Positions 34,531 through 46,760 of a DNA stretch of 64,000 bases are shown here, piece by piece. The stretch covers positions 32,996,804 through 33,060,803 of the forward strand of contig CAKAKS010000060.1 of assembly GCA_916700875.1 (NCBI GenBank), written 5' to 3'. This DNA comes from Sebastes aleutianus. Its lineage: Eukaryota > Chordata > Actinopteri > Perciformes > Sebastidae. A program made the translations under genes and the position numbers. A model generated the notes under the pieces. The model made no database searches. It saw only the letters and a list, made by a program, of their open reading frames with translations, and had not been told where the DNA came from. Each line of letters opens with the position of its first letter. The stretch's first letter is position 1.

Positions 34531-35321
34531 TTAAAGGGACTGTTTGTAAGAATCAGAAATGTCTTGTTAACAGCGACACCTGTGGCCGTTAAGTCAACGA
34601 AAGTCAGCGTCCTGCTGCTTGCGCTTGTGCTCGCTCTACATAGACATGAACGAGCATCGCTGAAAACAGTGAGGAGACACACGTCAGCTAAAAGCACAAT
34701 ATCACTCTATATTTCAGCTGCTTGGCAGTAATGTTAGCTGACCAGATGAAGGTCTCTCCATGAATCAATGCTGATCCTAGTGGTGGCTTTTCCTGCCTCA
34801 GCCTCCCGACCGCGGCCGGAGGGAACAGGGGAGACATCGGAGTTTTGGTCGGAGACGATAACGTTTCTCTCTGCGGAGCCCCGTCACTTCACAAGACACG
34901 GGAAACCTCTGTTGGTCTGGAGGAGCTGCAGCAGTTATTTCTGCACAAACGTCCACTGAACATTCACTAGATATTCTCAGAGCTAAACTAACTCTTCTGC
35001 AGTGTGGAGTGTGCAGCATGCACGTGAGAGTGGAGCGAAAGAGAGAGAACGAGCGCGGTGTGAGAGTGAAGGCAGGCAGAGGAGCAGAGTACAGCAGAGA
35101 CTCCGGCCCTGGAGACCAAAGCTACGGTCTCCCCCGCGCCCTCCGACCGCGGCCAACACTGTTTAACAGACGGGCTTCACTAGATACAACCAAGAGGTTT
35201 TGGTGCTTCCGTGTAGTTTGTGTTGAAGTCTCGTCTGAACAGCGTAGCCACCCGCGAGCACGCATGGGACACCGACCAGCAATGATTTATACGTGTAAGA
35301 AGTTACAAACAGTCCCTTTAA
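34531..35321 (+). mobile_element. TTAA miniature transposon, copy D (both ends perfect)
   Basis: TTAAAGGGACTGTTTGTAA and its exact complement bound 791 bp, making this and copy E the best-preserved members. The body shows the shared blocks CGACCGCGGCCGGAGGGAAC, GGTCTGGAGGAGCTGCAGCA and CAACCAAGAGGTTTTGGTGC. No transposase is encoded. Confidence 0.92.
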
Positions 35322-35570
35322 GATTCAGAAATTACTTGTTAACAGCGAGCGAGCATCGGTCAAACCAGTGAGGTGACGCACACAAGAGTGAGCGTGATTG
35401 ACAGGCATCATGTTGATTAATGTTAGCAACATTAGACAGCTAAAAACCACAATATCACTACATATTTCACATGCTTGGCAGTAATGTTAGCTTACCAGAT
35501 GAAGGTCCCCCCCCCCCGACGTCGGTCACATTCCTGTTTTACAAGACGGGCTTCACTAGATATATTTTGA
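35322..35570 (+). mobile_element. Divergent partial copy adjoining copy D
   Basis: Directly after copy D the sequence restarts with GATTCAGAAATTACTTGTTA and AACAGCGAGCGAGCATCG, runs through CAATATCACTACATATTTCA and GCTTGGCAGTAATGTTAGCT, then skips to GACGGGCTTCACTAGATA. It is more diverged than the other copies and lacks its own first 19 bp. Confidence 0.7.
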
Positions 35571-36180
35571 GATTTTCGCGGAAAAAAACGTCACGGGTTC
35601 TTCACATTAAAAGCAGTCTACAGGCTGATAGAGGAAACCCAGAAAGTCGTGGAAGGTCTCAATGCATCAATATTCCAACCATAATGTCTCAATAAGCAGT
35701 CTGAACACATCATGGATCTGTAGAAATGGTTGGATGTCACAACACTTCACAAAGATGGTATATAATACTACCAGTTTCAAGGCTGCCTGACATATTATGG
35801 ATGCTCTGAGGACACCTGCTGAAGGTAATATGTGTATGTGTGTTTTTGTATCAGCGATCAGTGGGAGAACAGTGAGCAGTGCTTTCCCTGTGGCAGAGAC
35901 CAGCTGAGGGCAGGAACTATGCCAAGTGTACCCTACCTCATTTGCATGCATAGATGGCATAGTATTAGCATAGTAATAGCAAAAAAAAAAAAAAAAAAAA
36001 AGCGCAGAGAACTAACAGGAGATATTTGGCAGCTGATACTCAGGGCCCAATTACAAGCTTTCGCCTGCATTCTCCTTTACTCAGGGGCTTTCTCATCTCA
36101 CAGCCCTCTGCTCTGCTCTGCTCGGCACAGTGGGCCTATCTTCAAACTGTCAGCCTGTTTAGAGCTGGAGATTGCTCTGT
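35571..36180. other. Intergenic stretch, no gene seen
   Basis: Holds a poly-A run of about 20 at 35982-36001. Long open frames at 35832 and 36026 extend only because of the GA tract that follows. Confidence 0.5.
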
Positions 36181-36181
36181 C

Positions 36182-36307
<126 letters not shown>

Positions 36308-36568
36308 CGGGAGAGAAAACAGACCAGCTCTGCACTAATGAGGACAGGGACAGAGACAGCTAGAATCCTCTCTACTGCCTCGCCTCTGCAGCTCTTCCCG
36401 CAGGATGGAGGAATGTAAATAAGCTTTTCATATTCTGACTAAATGGGCAGGCTGAAGACCTGGAAGGTGTTCCAGGGAGGAGGCTAAGAAAAGATGAACT
36501 TATTGTGAAAAGCCTGACTTCAGTTAACTGAGGGGTGACCATATTTTCAAACCTCCAAACCGGGACCC

Positions 36569-37317
36569 TTAAAGGGACTGTTTGTAACTTCTTACACGTA
36601 TAAATCATTGCAGGTCGGCTACGCTGTTCAGACTCAGACTCCAACACAAACTACAGCACCAAGCACCAAAACCTCTTGGTTGTATCTAGTGAAGCCCGTC
36701 TGTTAAACAGTGTTGGCCGCGGTCGGAGGACGCGGGGGAGACCGTAGCTTTGGTCTCCAGGACCGGAGTCTCTGCTGTACTCCTCTGCTCCTCTGCCTGC
36801 CTTCACTCACACACCGCGCTCGTTCTCGCTCCACTCTCACGTGCATGCTGCTCACTCCACACTGCAGAAGAGTTAGTTTAGCTCTGAGAATATCTAGTGA
36901 ATGTTCAGTGGACGTTTGTGCAGAAATAACTGCTGCAGCTCCTCCAGACCAACAGAGGTTTCCCGTGTCTTGTGAAGTGACAGGGCTCCGCAGAGAGAAA
37001 TGTTATCGTCTCCGACCAAAACTCCGGTGTCTCCCCCGTTCCCTCCGGCCGCGGTCGGGAGGCTGAGGCAGGAAAAGCCAACACTAGGATCAGCATTGAT
37101 TCATGGAGAGACCTTCGTCTGGTCAGCTAACATTACTGCCAAGCAGCTGAAATATAGAGTGATATTGTGCTTTTAGCTGACGTGTGTCGCCTCACTGTTT
37201 TGACGGATGCTCGCTCACATTCAGGTAGCGCGTGCACACGGGCGAGCGCGAGCAACGGGACGCTGACTGTCGTTGACATAACAAGCAACTTCTGATTCTT
37301 ACAAACAGTCCCTTTAA
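36569..37317 (-). mobile_element. TTAA miniature transposon, copy E (both ends perfect)
   Basis: 749 bp with intact TTAAAGGGACTGTTTGTAA ends, inverted relative to copy D. On the plus strand the start codon at 36710 opens a 118-codon frame through most of the element. The same frame recurs in broken form in other copies. Confidence 0.92.
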
Positions 37318-38607
37318 CTATGTTGTTATGAACCCTTCACATCTGACATATTTTAAATCCTAAAAATTCAATTCAAACCTCACACAGTCCTACAGCCGTC
37401 TCAAACAACACACAGCTGTTGAGTAACACAGCCTCGCTAAGCCAAAGGCAACATTTTGACTGACTCAAGACTCCACCAGTTACACAAATAAAAGCTCTGC
37501 TCCGCTCCGTCTCCCTGGCACCTGGCTTTACAGTTCTCTGGTTGTTGGGAGGTGGAGGTGTAGCTACATGAGAAGAACCCGAAGCAGCAGGGTGGTCTTT
37601 TTCAAGATACGGCTATATGCTGTGGGGTTAGTCTGAATTTGACTCTTCTGGGCCGAGTCACATGCAGCATCTTCTCCATCTCCATTCGAACAACAAGAAC
37701 GGCCCCTGCAGCTCCAGCGAGCAGAGAAATGATTGAGTCACCTGGGATCTCAGTAAAGAACAGAGAGAGAGAAGCTCCCACAGGACTGCAGGTCAATACC
37801 AAAACAGACAACTGCTCCTATTTACACACCATCACACCATAGGCAACATCAAACTGACCTAGAAAGAGAAAGCTGGAACAAAAGACGGAGTAAAAAAAAA
37901 ATATTGAGTGGTATTCAGACTTACGGCTCTGTTTTAATGAAACTGGGAGCAAGTGCAAAGGCAAGTGCAAGCTCATGGCGCAATGCATTTTTACAAATGT
38001 TGGTGGCCAGAGGCTCAAGTGCAGCTGTGGCTGAGAACAATGCGAGATAAGAGCTGCATCTCTCACCTAGGATCATCATCAGGTCAAAATTAATTACATT
38101 AATCTAATTAATTTGTCCAAAACGTTGATTTATGGCCAAATACCTGTAAAACCTAATGACATTCCCATCAGCCTCAGCTGTACTTTGTGTTTAGTGCTAA
38201 TTAATACATGCTAAACTAACTTGGTCAACACGGTAAACAGTATATCTGCTTTGCATTATCATGTTAGCGTTGTCATTATGAGCATGTTAGCATTCAGCTC
38301 AAAGTACCACTGAAACAAAGTACAGCCTCACAGAGCTGCCAGCATGGCTGTAGACTCTCTTAGGGATAGTTGGGGTGTACTGAAATGTAATGTACTGTTG
38401 TGGACGGGGCTGGCAGCAAAACGTACTTTAGCCAAGTACTTTAGGCTCACCTAAAAAAATCAATATCAGTTAAATTGCACAATAAATTTATATTTTTACC
38501 GCTCTGTCTTGATGTGAGACAGCCCTTCCTGACGGGGAACTTGATTGTCTTAAGGTTTCTAAAATACAGTATTGCCTATACAGAGCCACCTAGGAGAAGA
38601 TTTTTAT
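37318..38607. other. Intergenic stretch, no gene supported
   Basis: A minus-strand frame at 37602-37811 contains a hydrophobic run (IISLLAGAAGAVLVV) followed by basic residues. It is preceded by a pyrimidine tract and CAG. I do not recognise it and do not call it an exon. Confidence 0.4.
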
Positions 38608-38845
38608 TATCTCATTCCCTCGAGTTAGGTATCTCGTTCCCTCAGGTAAGTAACTCGTTCCCTCGAGTTACTAACTCGTTTCCTCGAGTTAGTAACTCGT
38701 TCCCTCGGGTTAGGTAACTCGTTCCCTCGAGTTACTAACTCGTTCCCTCAAGTTACTAACTCGTTCCCTCGAGTTAGGTAACTCGTTCCCTCAAGTTACT
38801 AACTCGTTTCCTCGAGTTAGGTATCTCGTTCCCTCAAGTTACTTC
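38608..38845. repeat. Palindromic minisatellite (AACTCGTTCCCTCGAGTT units)
   Basis: About 11 units of 20-24 bp. Each holds AACTCG-TTCCCT-CGAGTT, that is 6-bp arms that can form a hairpin, with AGTAACTCG or AGGTAACTCG spacers. TTTCCT and TCAAGTT variants occur. It lies between unremarkable AT-rich sequences. Confidence 0.93.
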
Positions 38846-39794
<949 letters not shown>

Positions 39795-41706
39795 AGAGAC
39801 AACGGCGCTCCCATCTGTTTCCAAATCAGAGTGTCTCCTTTGTTTTCCGGAGGTCTTCCAGTCTATGTTGCACCTCATCACAGCAGGCTGTAATTTACAA
39901 CATGGGTTGCAACGGCAGATCTATATAATGAGTCTATGTGTAGGTTGTATGGAATACACAATTACAGTATGTGCTGTATATGTAACATTTATTGTGTATG
40001 GTAGTGCATGTGAATATTCATAAAGGGCATTCATAAGACGTTTATGATGTTTATGTACCAAATTACAAACCACAGTATCTGCAGTATCATCATTCACATG
40101 TTCCATACACACTGAACACGGCCGCGGATCCTACAGTATGTGTATTTGATAGTCTGTGTGCCTGTGAACGGAATTATTGCTGTTGTTTGATTTACTGACT
40201 GCAAATGGTAAAACAGCCAATATATATATATATATATGTATGTTCAAGCGGTGACGTACCCTATCGTTGAATGCACCTGATTGGTCCCTGGTTTTCTGCT
40301 CACCGTTTCAAACAGGGAACAACATGGCGGCCTGCTCATAAACCTTCTGTTAATCCACCAAAATCTACGTCTGAAAACGGAAGGAAAGGGAGAAAAAGGC
40401 TTTGTCACTGCTGAATCTCATTTCATTTTAAAACTAGCACGCCGAGTTTTACAACTTGGTCCAAGTTTCGTGAGCCGGACGCGTCGCGTTGGACGGGCTC
40501 AATTGCATAAAGGACCGTTCCACGCCTTTTCAGTTTGAAAGAACAACGGCCCATGACGAAAACCAATCGTGTAACTTCATTACTCAATCCGTCATTCGGT
40601 GACAGACTTTTGCGTTTGTAGGGCTGGCCCTCTGAGGTTCAGCCAATAATCTGGTGTACTCTTGCTAGTTTCTCAACATCACCCAACCTGCCTTCAAATG
40701 GAGCCTAAATATATGAGCCAACGTTAAATAACAAACCTGGTTATATCCCTGATCCTACTGCAGATTAGATTTCCTTGTGGGATTTGTGTGAACAGGACTG
40801 CAGAAATAAAAAGAACAATAGCCTTGTAGTTCTTGCTTTAAACATGCAACTTGTATTTAAATGGGTAAAGAAGATATTAAATTTCCCACAGAAAGTGATG
40901 ACTGAAATGCATCCTGCTTATGTTTGTGACATGGAGCGGGTTAGGCTGTGCATTGTTGAGTCACATATGGAAAAAAATAAAAAACTGACCTCCTTCTTAG
41001 CGCCCTCAATGCCAATCAGGGTTGGTTAGTGTTGCAACCCTGAAGGTCCAGAGTTACACAAAGCCGAAGCTGAAAGTAACACTCGGAAGACAGAGAAACA
41101 CCCTGAGGGATACAGTACAGTCATCTGGGATTACTGGGCTGGAGAGTCGGCATATCATATTACCATTTCCTTGTCTTTTACTTCTTACTCCTGTCAAAAG
41201 AGAGCTGCTTCAACTGGATGTGTTGAGGCTACTAACTCATATCTGTTTCAGCTCAATGTCGGAAGACTGAAATTTCATATGAGAAAAGTTAGATTCAGTG
41301 GTTTCTTTAGCCACGTTATTTCACTCATTAGATTGCTCTAAAGCTCCTCACAAAGATTCTCACAGTCAGAGAATCCAACTCAAAGGTGCACATTATTTGA
41401 GTCTGAAGGATCTGGACCTTTTAAAGTCAGTGAAGATACTGGAGAAAGTAGAAGTAAAGTAACAACAGCCAGAACATGTTTTTTATGAAGTGCTAATTGC
41501 AAATCATCATGCAAAACATTATCTACATCCATTTTGACAAATGAGTATAACTTGAGTAAACCAAAGGTTAAAGGTCCCGTTTTCACTAAGTGTGAAAATG
41601 GTCTTTGACTTTCTTCTTCCAGTAACTGACAGATAAAGTGATAAACTGGAGCTGGATTTCTGGAAAGATTTTTCTTTGGCAACACAAAGTATGTTTATAT
41701 TTAAAC
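39795..41706. other. Intergenic stretch, no gene seen
   Basis: Short (AT)n at 40222-40237. The segment 40599-40634 is an exact inverted match to 48672-48707. Open frames at 40281, 40775, 41022 and 41380 are not recognisable. Confidence 0.5.
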
Positions 41707-42356
41707 TAGGGCTGTCAAAGTTAATGTGTCAACGCAATAATCGTTTTAACGCCATTAATTTCTTCAACGCTTTAACGCAACTTGCAATTTTTAGGTCATA
41801 GTGGGCTCCGTTTTAAAGCTGAAAGATGAAACTAGAAAAACCTAAGGAATCTATTGGTGCCAACGATGTCATACTGGCTTGTCGTAAAGGAGGCTAAATA
41901 ACGCTACAAAGTTGCGCTAAATGTTGACCAAGAAAAAACTATCATGGCCATATTCAAAGGTGTCCCTTGACCTCTGACCTCCAGATGTGTGAATGTAAAT
42001 GGGTTCTATGGGTACCCACGAGTCTCCCCTTTACAGACATGCCCACTTTATGATAATCACATGCAGTTTGGGGCAAGTCATAGACAAGTCAGCACACTGA
42101 CACACTGACAGCTGTTGTTGTCTGTTGGGCTGCAGTTTGCCATGTTATGATTTAACCACATTGTTTTATGCTAAATGCAGTACCTGTGAGGGTTTCTGGA
42201 TAATATCTGTCATTGTTTTGTGTTGTTAATTGATTTCCAATAATAAATATATACATACATTTGCATAAAGCAGCATATTTGCCCACTCCCATGTTGATAA
42301 GAGTATTAAATACATTTTGAACAGATACAAATGTTTGATTAATTTGCAATTAACTG
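41707..42356 (+). mobile_element. hAT-like family 2, 3'-truncated copy
   Basis: Starts TAGGGCTGTCAAAGTTAATG and follows the copy at 14938 to GATTAATTTGCAATTAACTG, losing the TTGACAGCCCTA end. Confidence 0.78.
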
Positions 42357-43232
42357 TCTTTTTCTACATTTCTATGAACGTTGGCAGCCTCTGCATTGCT
42401 TTATGCCACAATAGGATTGTATGCAAGGCAGACTGTGCTGGCTATCGCTTTACAGCACATATTGAAAACTGCTTTGACAGTCCAGGTAATTCACAAACTT
42501 TATGACATGTTCTCCTTTCTGACAGCATAGTTTCATCTTGATGATTGGCTGTAATCAAATGCTGTTACCAGATTTCAGCAACACTGTGCTCTAGTGTATG
42601 AACGCAGCATCAACGCTGAAGTGGGAAGAACCGTTTATTCACGGTGGCGGGTCACAGCTTTGTTTACCAGTTTTGAGAAACCCAAAGTGCCACACGTAGC
42701 ATCTTTAACATCTCGAGATAACTGGTAAGGCAGACGCACACATCCTCCGGAGACTGTGTTGACAGGAATCTAACATCTCAGTCCCTTGCTCTGCATGTAA
42801 TTACATACTTCTTGAAAACCCCTCCAACTTTGTTTATATGAGAACTGGCCGAGAGTGCTCTCACAGCCTGCTAATGAGCAGACATGGGGATATGGTGCTA
42901 ATACTGAATATGTGGAGCGACACACATACACCCTGTCTCCTCTCTGAAGGCCACCTATCAGAAGCATAAAGCAATGGAAGTAGCCGGAAACGTGCTGTGT
43001 TTTATTGCTCGTCTGTGAAGCCTCATGCAGGCTAGGGACAGCCAATGAACAGACTGCACATTACAGCCACTCAAAGGTAGTTATGGTAACATTATGATAA
43101 ATCTCACTTTGTGGTTTCGCAGGAATTTCTGTATCATGGGTGTAAATTTGCAAATGTTGCTCTGCAGTCTTTTCTAATTATCACACCATGATTGCTTCCC
43201 AGAGACCTCAGGGGAGCATACAGATGACACTG
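42357..43232. other. Intergenic stretch, no gene seen
   Basis: The frame 42317-42505 contains KADCAGYRFTAHIENCFDSP followed by a possible GTAATT donor. It is unsupported and unrecognised. Confidence 0.4.
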
Positions 43233-43452
43233 TTGAGATTCGAGGTCTCACCTATTTTTAACGCAAGCCGTACAGAAAGTGAAAATTATCTTTTGACAAT
43301 ATATTGTCATCATACCAGCAACATTACTACAGTTTCAATGTCTAGACATCTGTAGAATATGTCACGGACATGAAAAAAACAAAAGTAAAGATTTATTTTT
43401 AACTCAACACTTCCTGCATTTATTTCAAAATAAAAGCCTTCAAGCATTTTTT
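43233..43452 (-). mobile_element. Partial copy of the element at 52566
   Basis: On the minus strand it carries AAAAAAATGCTTGAAGGCTT, CAGGAAGTGTTGAGTTAAAA and CTACAGATGTCTAGACATTG-type sequence matching 52930-53160. The terminal repeats are missing. Confidence 0.6.
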
Positions 43453-43928
43453 TTCTGTTGTAGAACCATCTCCAATACTCATCTCCACCAACCGATTCAA
43501 CAGTCTGATCTCAAACTGTGTCATTCACAGCAGGCTCAGTTAGCAGACGCTGGCGTGCTGGTTGCTATGGAAACCGAGTGCTCACACTTCATACCTGTCC
43601 GTGGACAGACAGACAGACTGACTGAATGAATGAATGAATGAATATCACCTTTCACACCAGTGCTACAAAGGCAAAACAAATAATAATATATCAATGACAT
43701 TTAGGATTTCTTCCTTTCAACGGTCCGTATTTTAGGGCTCTTTCAGGACGATTCTCTGGCTCAGGCCACCCTGCATGCTCACCACAAGACCACTAATATT
43801 CTAACCATTCATATAACTGTGCTTTCTATCAGTTTGTATAATCCACTGCAAACAACAAGGGGCAAATGTGATGCCAAATATTCATGCCTAACCAAAGTAT
43901 GAGAGCTGTAATCTAAAATTTAACCAAA

Positions 43929-43974
<46 letters not shown>

Positions 43975-44359
43975 GGATATCAAATGTTAAAGTGCATTCA
44001 GAAACCACATCATTCCATCAGATAGTAGGACAGAGTAATAACTTTAAATAGCTAGGTTAGCATGAAACCACAGCACTGTTGACAAGTACTGTGTTTATGC
44101 TTGTCCATATAGCAAAAGCAAAAAGTAACAGCAGATGTTATGGAAGTACCCAAAAAATAAACATGCTGAAAGCTGTGTGGAATCAAAAGAGATTTTCAGA
44201 TTCAGAAATAATTCATTGGTTTGTGCTCAGACATAGCCCTCAGTACGACTATCTCTTTCCAAGGATATCAGTAAAATCTGTCAAAAATAAATGAACATAA
44301 ACCTGCTTTAGAAACCACGTCTATAACTTCTTAATCAACTAATTTGGGCTGAAACCTTC
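43453..44359. other. Intergenic stretch, no gene seen
   Basis: Contains a short (GAAT)n run at 43623-43642 and a (CA)n tract at 43931-43972. Confidence 0.5.
43931..43972. repeat. (CA)n microsatellite
   Basis: Pure CA tract of about 42 bp. Confidence 0.95.
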
Positions 44360-45460
44360 TGCGTAGTATCTTGCCGCTGAATGTTCACACGTGGTTAACG
44401 TTATGAAACGGTGGCGATGAGGTTTAGGCAACAAACCCACTTAGTTAAAGGGACTGTTTGTAACTTCTTACACGTATAAATCATTGCGGGTCAGTGTCCC
44501 ATGCGCGCTCGCCTGTGGCTACGCTGTTCAGACTCAGACTCCAACACAAACTACAGTGAAGCACCAAAACCTCTTGGTTGTATCTAGTGAAGCCCGTCTG
44601 TTAATCAGTGTTGGCCGCGGTCGGAGGACGCGGGGGAGACCGTAGCTTTGGTCTCCAGGACCGGAGTCTCTGCTGTACTCTGCTCCTCTGCCTGCCTTCA
44701 CTCACACACCACGCTCGTTCTCGCTCCACTCTCACGTGCATGCTGCTCACTCCACACTGCAGAAGAGTTAGTTTAGCTCTGAGAATATCTAGTGATTGGA
44801 CGTGGACGTTTGTGCAGAAATAACTGCTGCAGCTCCTCCAGACCAACAGAGGTTTCCCGTGTCTTGTGAAGTGACGGGGCTCCGCAGAGAGAAACGTTAT
44901 CGTCTCTGACCAAAACTCCGGTGTCTCCCGTTCCCTCCGGCCGCGGTCGGGAGGCCGAGGCAGGAAAAGCCAACACTAGGATCAGCAGTGATTCATGGAG
45001 AGACCTTCGTCTGGTCAGCTAACATTACTGCCAAGCAGCTGAAATATAGAGTGATATTGTGCTTTTAGCTGACGTGTGTCTCCTCACTGTTTTGAGCGAT
45101 GCTTATTCATGTCTATGTAGAGCGAGCACAAGCGCGAGCAGCAGGACGCTGACTTTCGTTGACTTTACAGCCACAGGTGTCGCTGTTAACAAGACATTTC
45201 TGATTCTTAAATAGAGTCCCTTTAAGGTTATAGAAAAACATCATCGTTTGGCTTAAAATAACTCTGCTTGTAACGTAACGTAAGCTATGGACGTAACATC
45301 ACATGACATAATGTAGTCAGCAAAAACCACTGGTTCCACACAAACAGCGGCCATCTGGGTGAAAGTCCTGTGTTGTTGACTGATCCATCAGCCCCGACTT
45401 CCTCTTTACGTGGACTTCTGCGTATTGTTTGTTTCATACTATGTTAAAAGCCTGTAAATA
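44360..45460 (+). repeat. GTTTAGGCAACA-type repeat split by copy F
   Basis: The left part (to 44444) has GAGGTTTAGGCAACAAACCC. The right part (from 45226) has ATCGTTTGGCTTAAAATAAC and TGAAAGTCCTGTGTTGTTGA. Joined across one TTAA the two halves match the unbroken copy around 32961. Confidence 0.6.
44445..45225 (-). mobile_element. TTAA miniature transposon, copy F
   Basis: One end is TTAAAGGGACTGTTTGTAA; the other has decayed to TTAAATAGAGTCCCTTTAA. It is 781 bp and inserted into the repeat described at 44360. Confidence 0.9.
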
Positions 45461-46689
45461 AAGAGTGAAGATTGAGGAAAACCACGTTTATAGGGGCGGG
45501 TGTGGTATGAGCAGCATTCTTACTTTTACACACAGTAGCTCATCAGTCTGACTTCTACTTCAGTAAACGTAAAAAGCAGGACTTCCATTTCAGTAATCAT
45601 GTTTTTAGACTTTCCAGCCCTGCTTGCTGTGTTCAGTGAGCATCCAGCTTTCTCAGGCAGAAAGAAGCGGAGCTGGGGCTCAGTTCACCTTGACAGCCCA
45701 GCCCCAGAGAGAGGATCTGGGTTCAGAGCTGGAGAGGCGAACGCTACAGAGGTGTGGAAGACGCACTGGGCCGACGGGGTGAAAGAGCTGGAGAGGAGGG
45801 GGTAAAATAAAGAGGTGTAGTGAACGTTTGGCTTGCATTTGACAGCTGGCAAGCTGAAGAGAAACACAATACACCAATGGGAAGACCACAGAGGGGAAAA
45901 AGGCACATGAATGGGTGTGAACTGCACTTTAATGAGTGTTTGTGCTTGTGGGTGTGTTTGTTACAACAAACCCTTCGAGAGTTGTATGCAATTTTAAAAT
46001 AATGATGCATGTGCAAGAAGCTAGATTGATAACTAGATAGCTTGATAGATTCTTGTCATGAAATTTACATGGCCACACAGCGCCGGCTTCTCCGCCAGGC
46101 TGGTGCAGCGCTGCATGCCCTGACACACCTTTGAAGTCTGAGCTCAGCTTTTTCCTCACTACTGGAAAATCTCCCAGTCTCTCACACACACATCATCATC
46201 ATATCTCATCTGTGCACAGCAGAACACAGCAGCAATCATCACTCCGTCTCCCTGCGCAGGCCTCCACATAGGCATAGTGGGAAGTGAAACAGTGATGAGT
46301 GTTGCTCTGCACATGTGAGACGCATTAATCCTGCAGCAGCTCGCTCTGCCGTGCATGTGTAATCATTGCATATTATTATCTATCGACCGCGGCGTTGCCA
46401 GTCGGAACTTCAGCAATGCTCCATTTATCTGAGGACTGTGGTTATTTTCGTGGCATTTGTCTGCCCCAAAATCACCAGGAGAGTGAGTGGTGGATCAATG
46501 GGTACTCTGTGCTCACGAGGACACCCAGATTCTTGGATTTCCAACGAACATTTTAAATAAACATAATTTTTTAACTAGACATCATACAGAGACACATGAC
46601 CCAATTTTTCTGTGTAAAAAATGAATGAAAAATATGAAAAAGTCAACCAAAATTTTATGTGGGTACCCCATCTTATTGTTCGACTATAC
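45461..46689. other. Intergenic stretch, no gene supported
   Basis: Frame 45599-45805 reads ATEVWKTHWADGVKELERRG near its end but matches no family I know, and its opposite strand is also open. Confidence 0.4.
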
Positions 46690-46760
46690 CAGGGGTCAGC
46701 AATCTTTACTATCAAAAGAGCCATTTTAGGCAAAATGAGAAAATGAGCCTACTTCTCTCT
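46690..46760 (+). mobile_element. hAT-like family 3, left end
   Basis: CAGGGGTCAGCAATCTTTAC, then ATCAAAAGAGCCATTTTAGG. Only the left end is clear; the element probably runs on for an unknown distance. Confidence 0.55.

Noticed and set aside
45599..45927. Overlapping frames on both strands around 45.6-45.9 kb as a coding exon
   Set aside because: Neither strand gives a recognisable family, and no splice signals fit.
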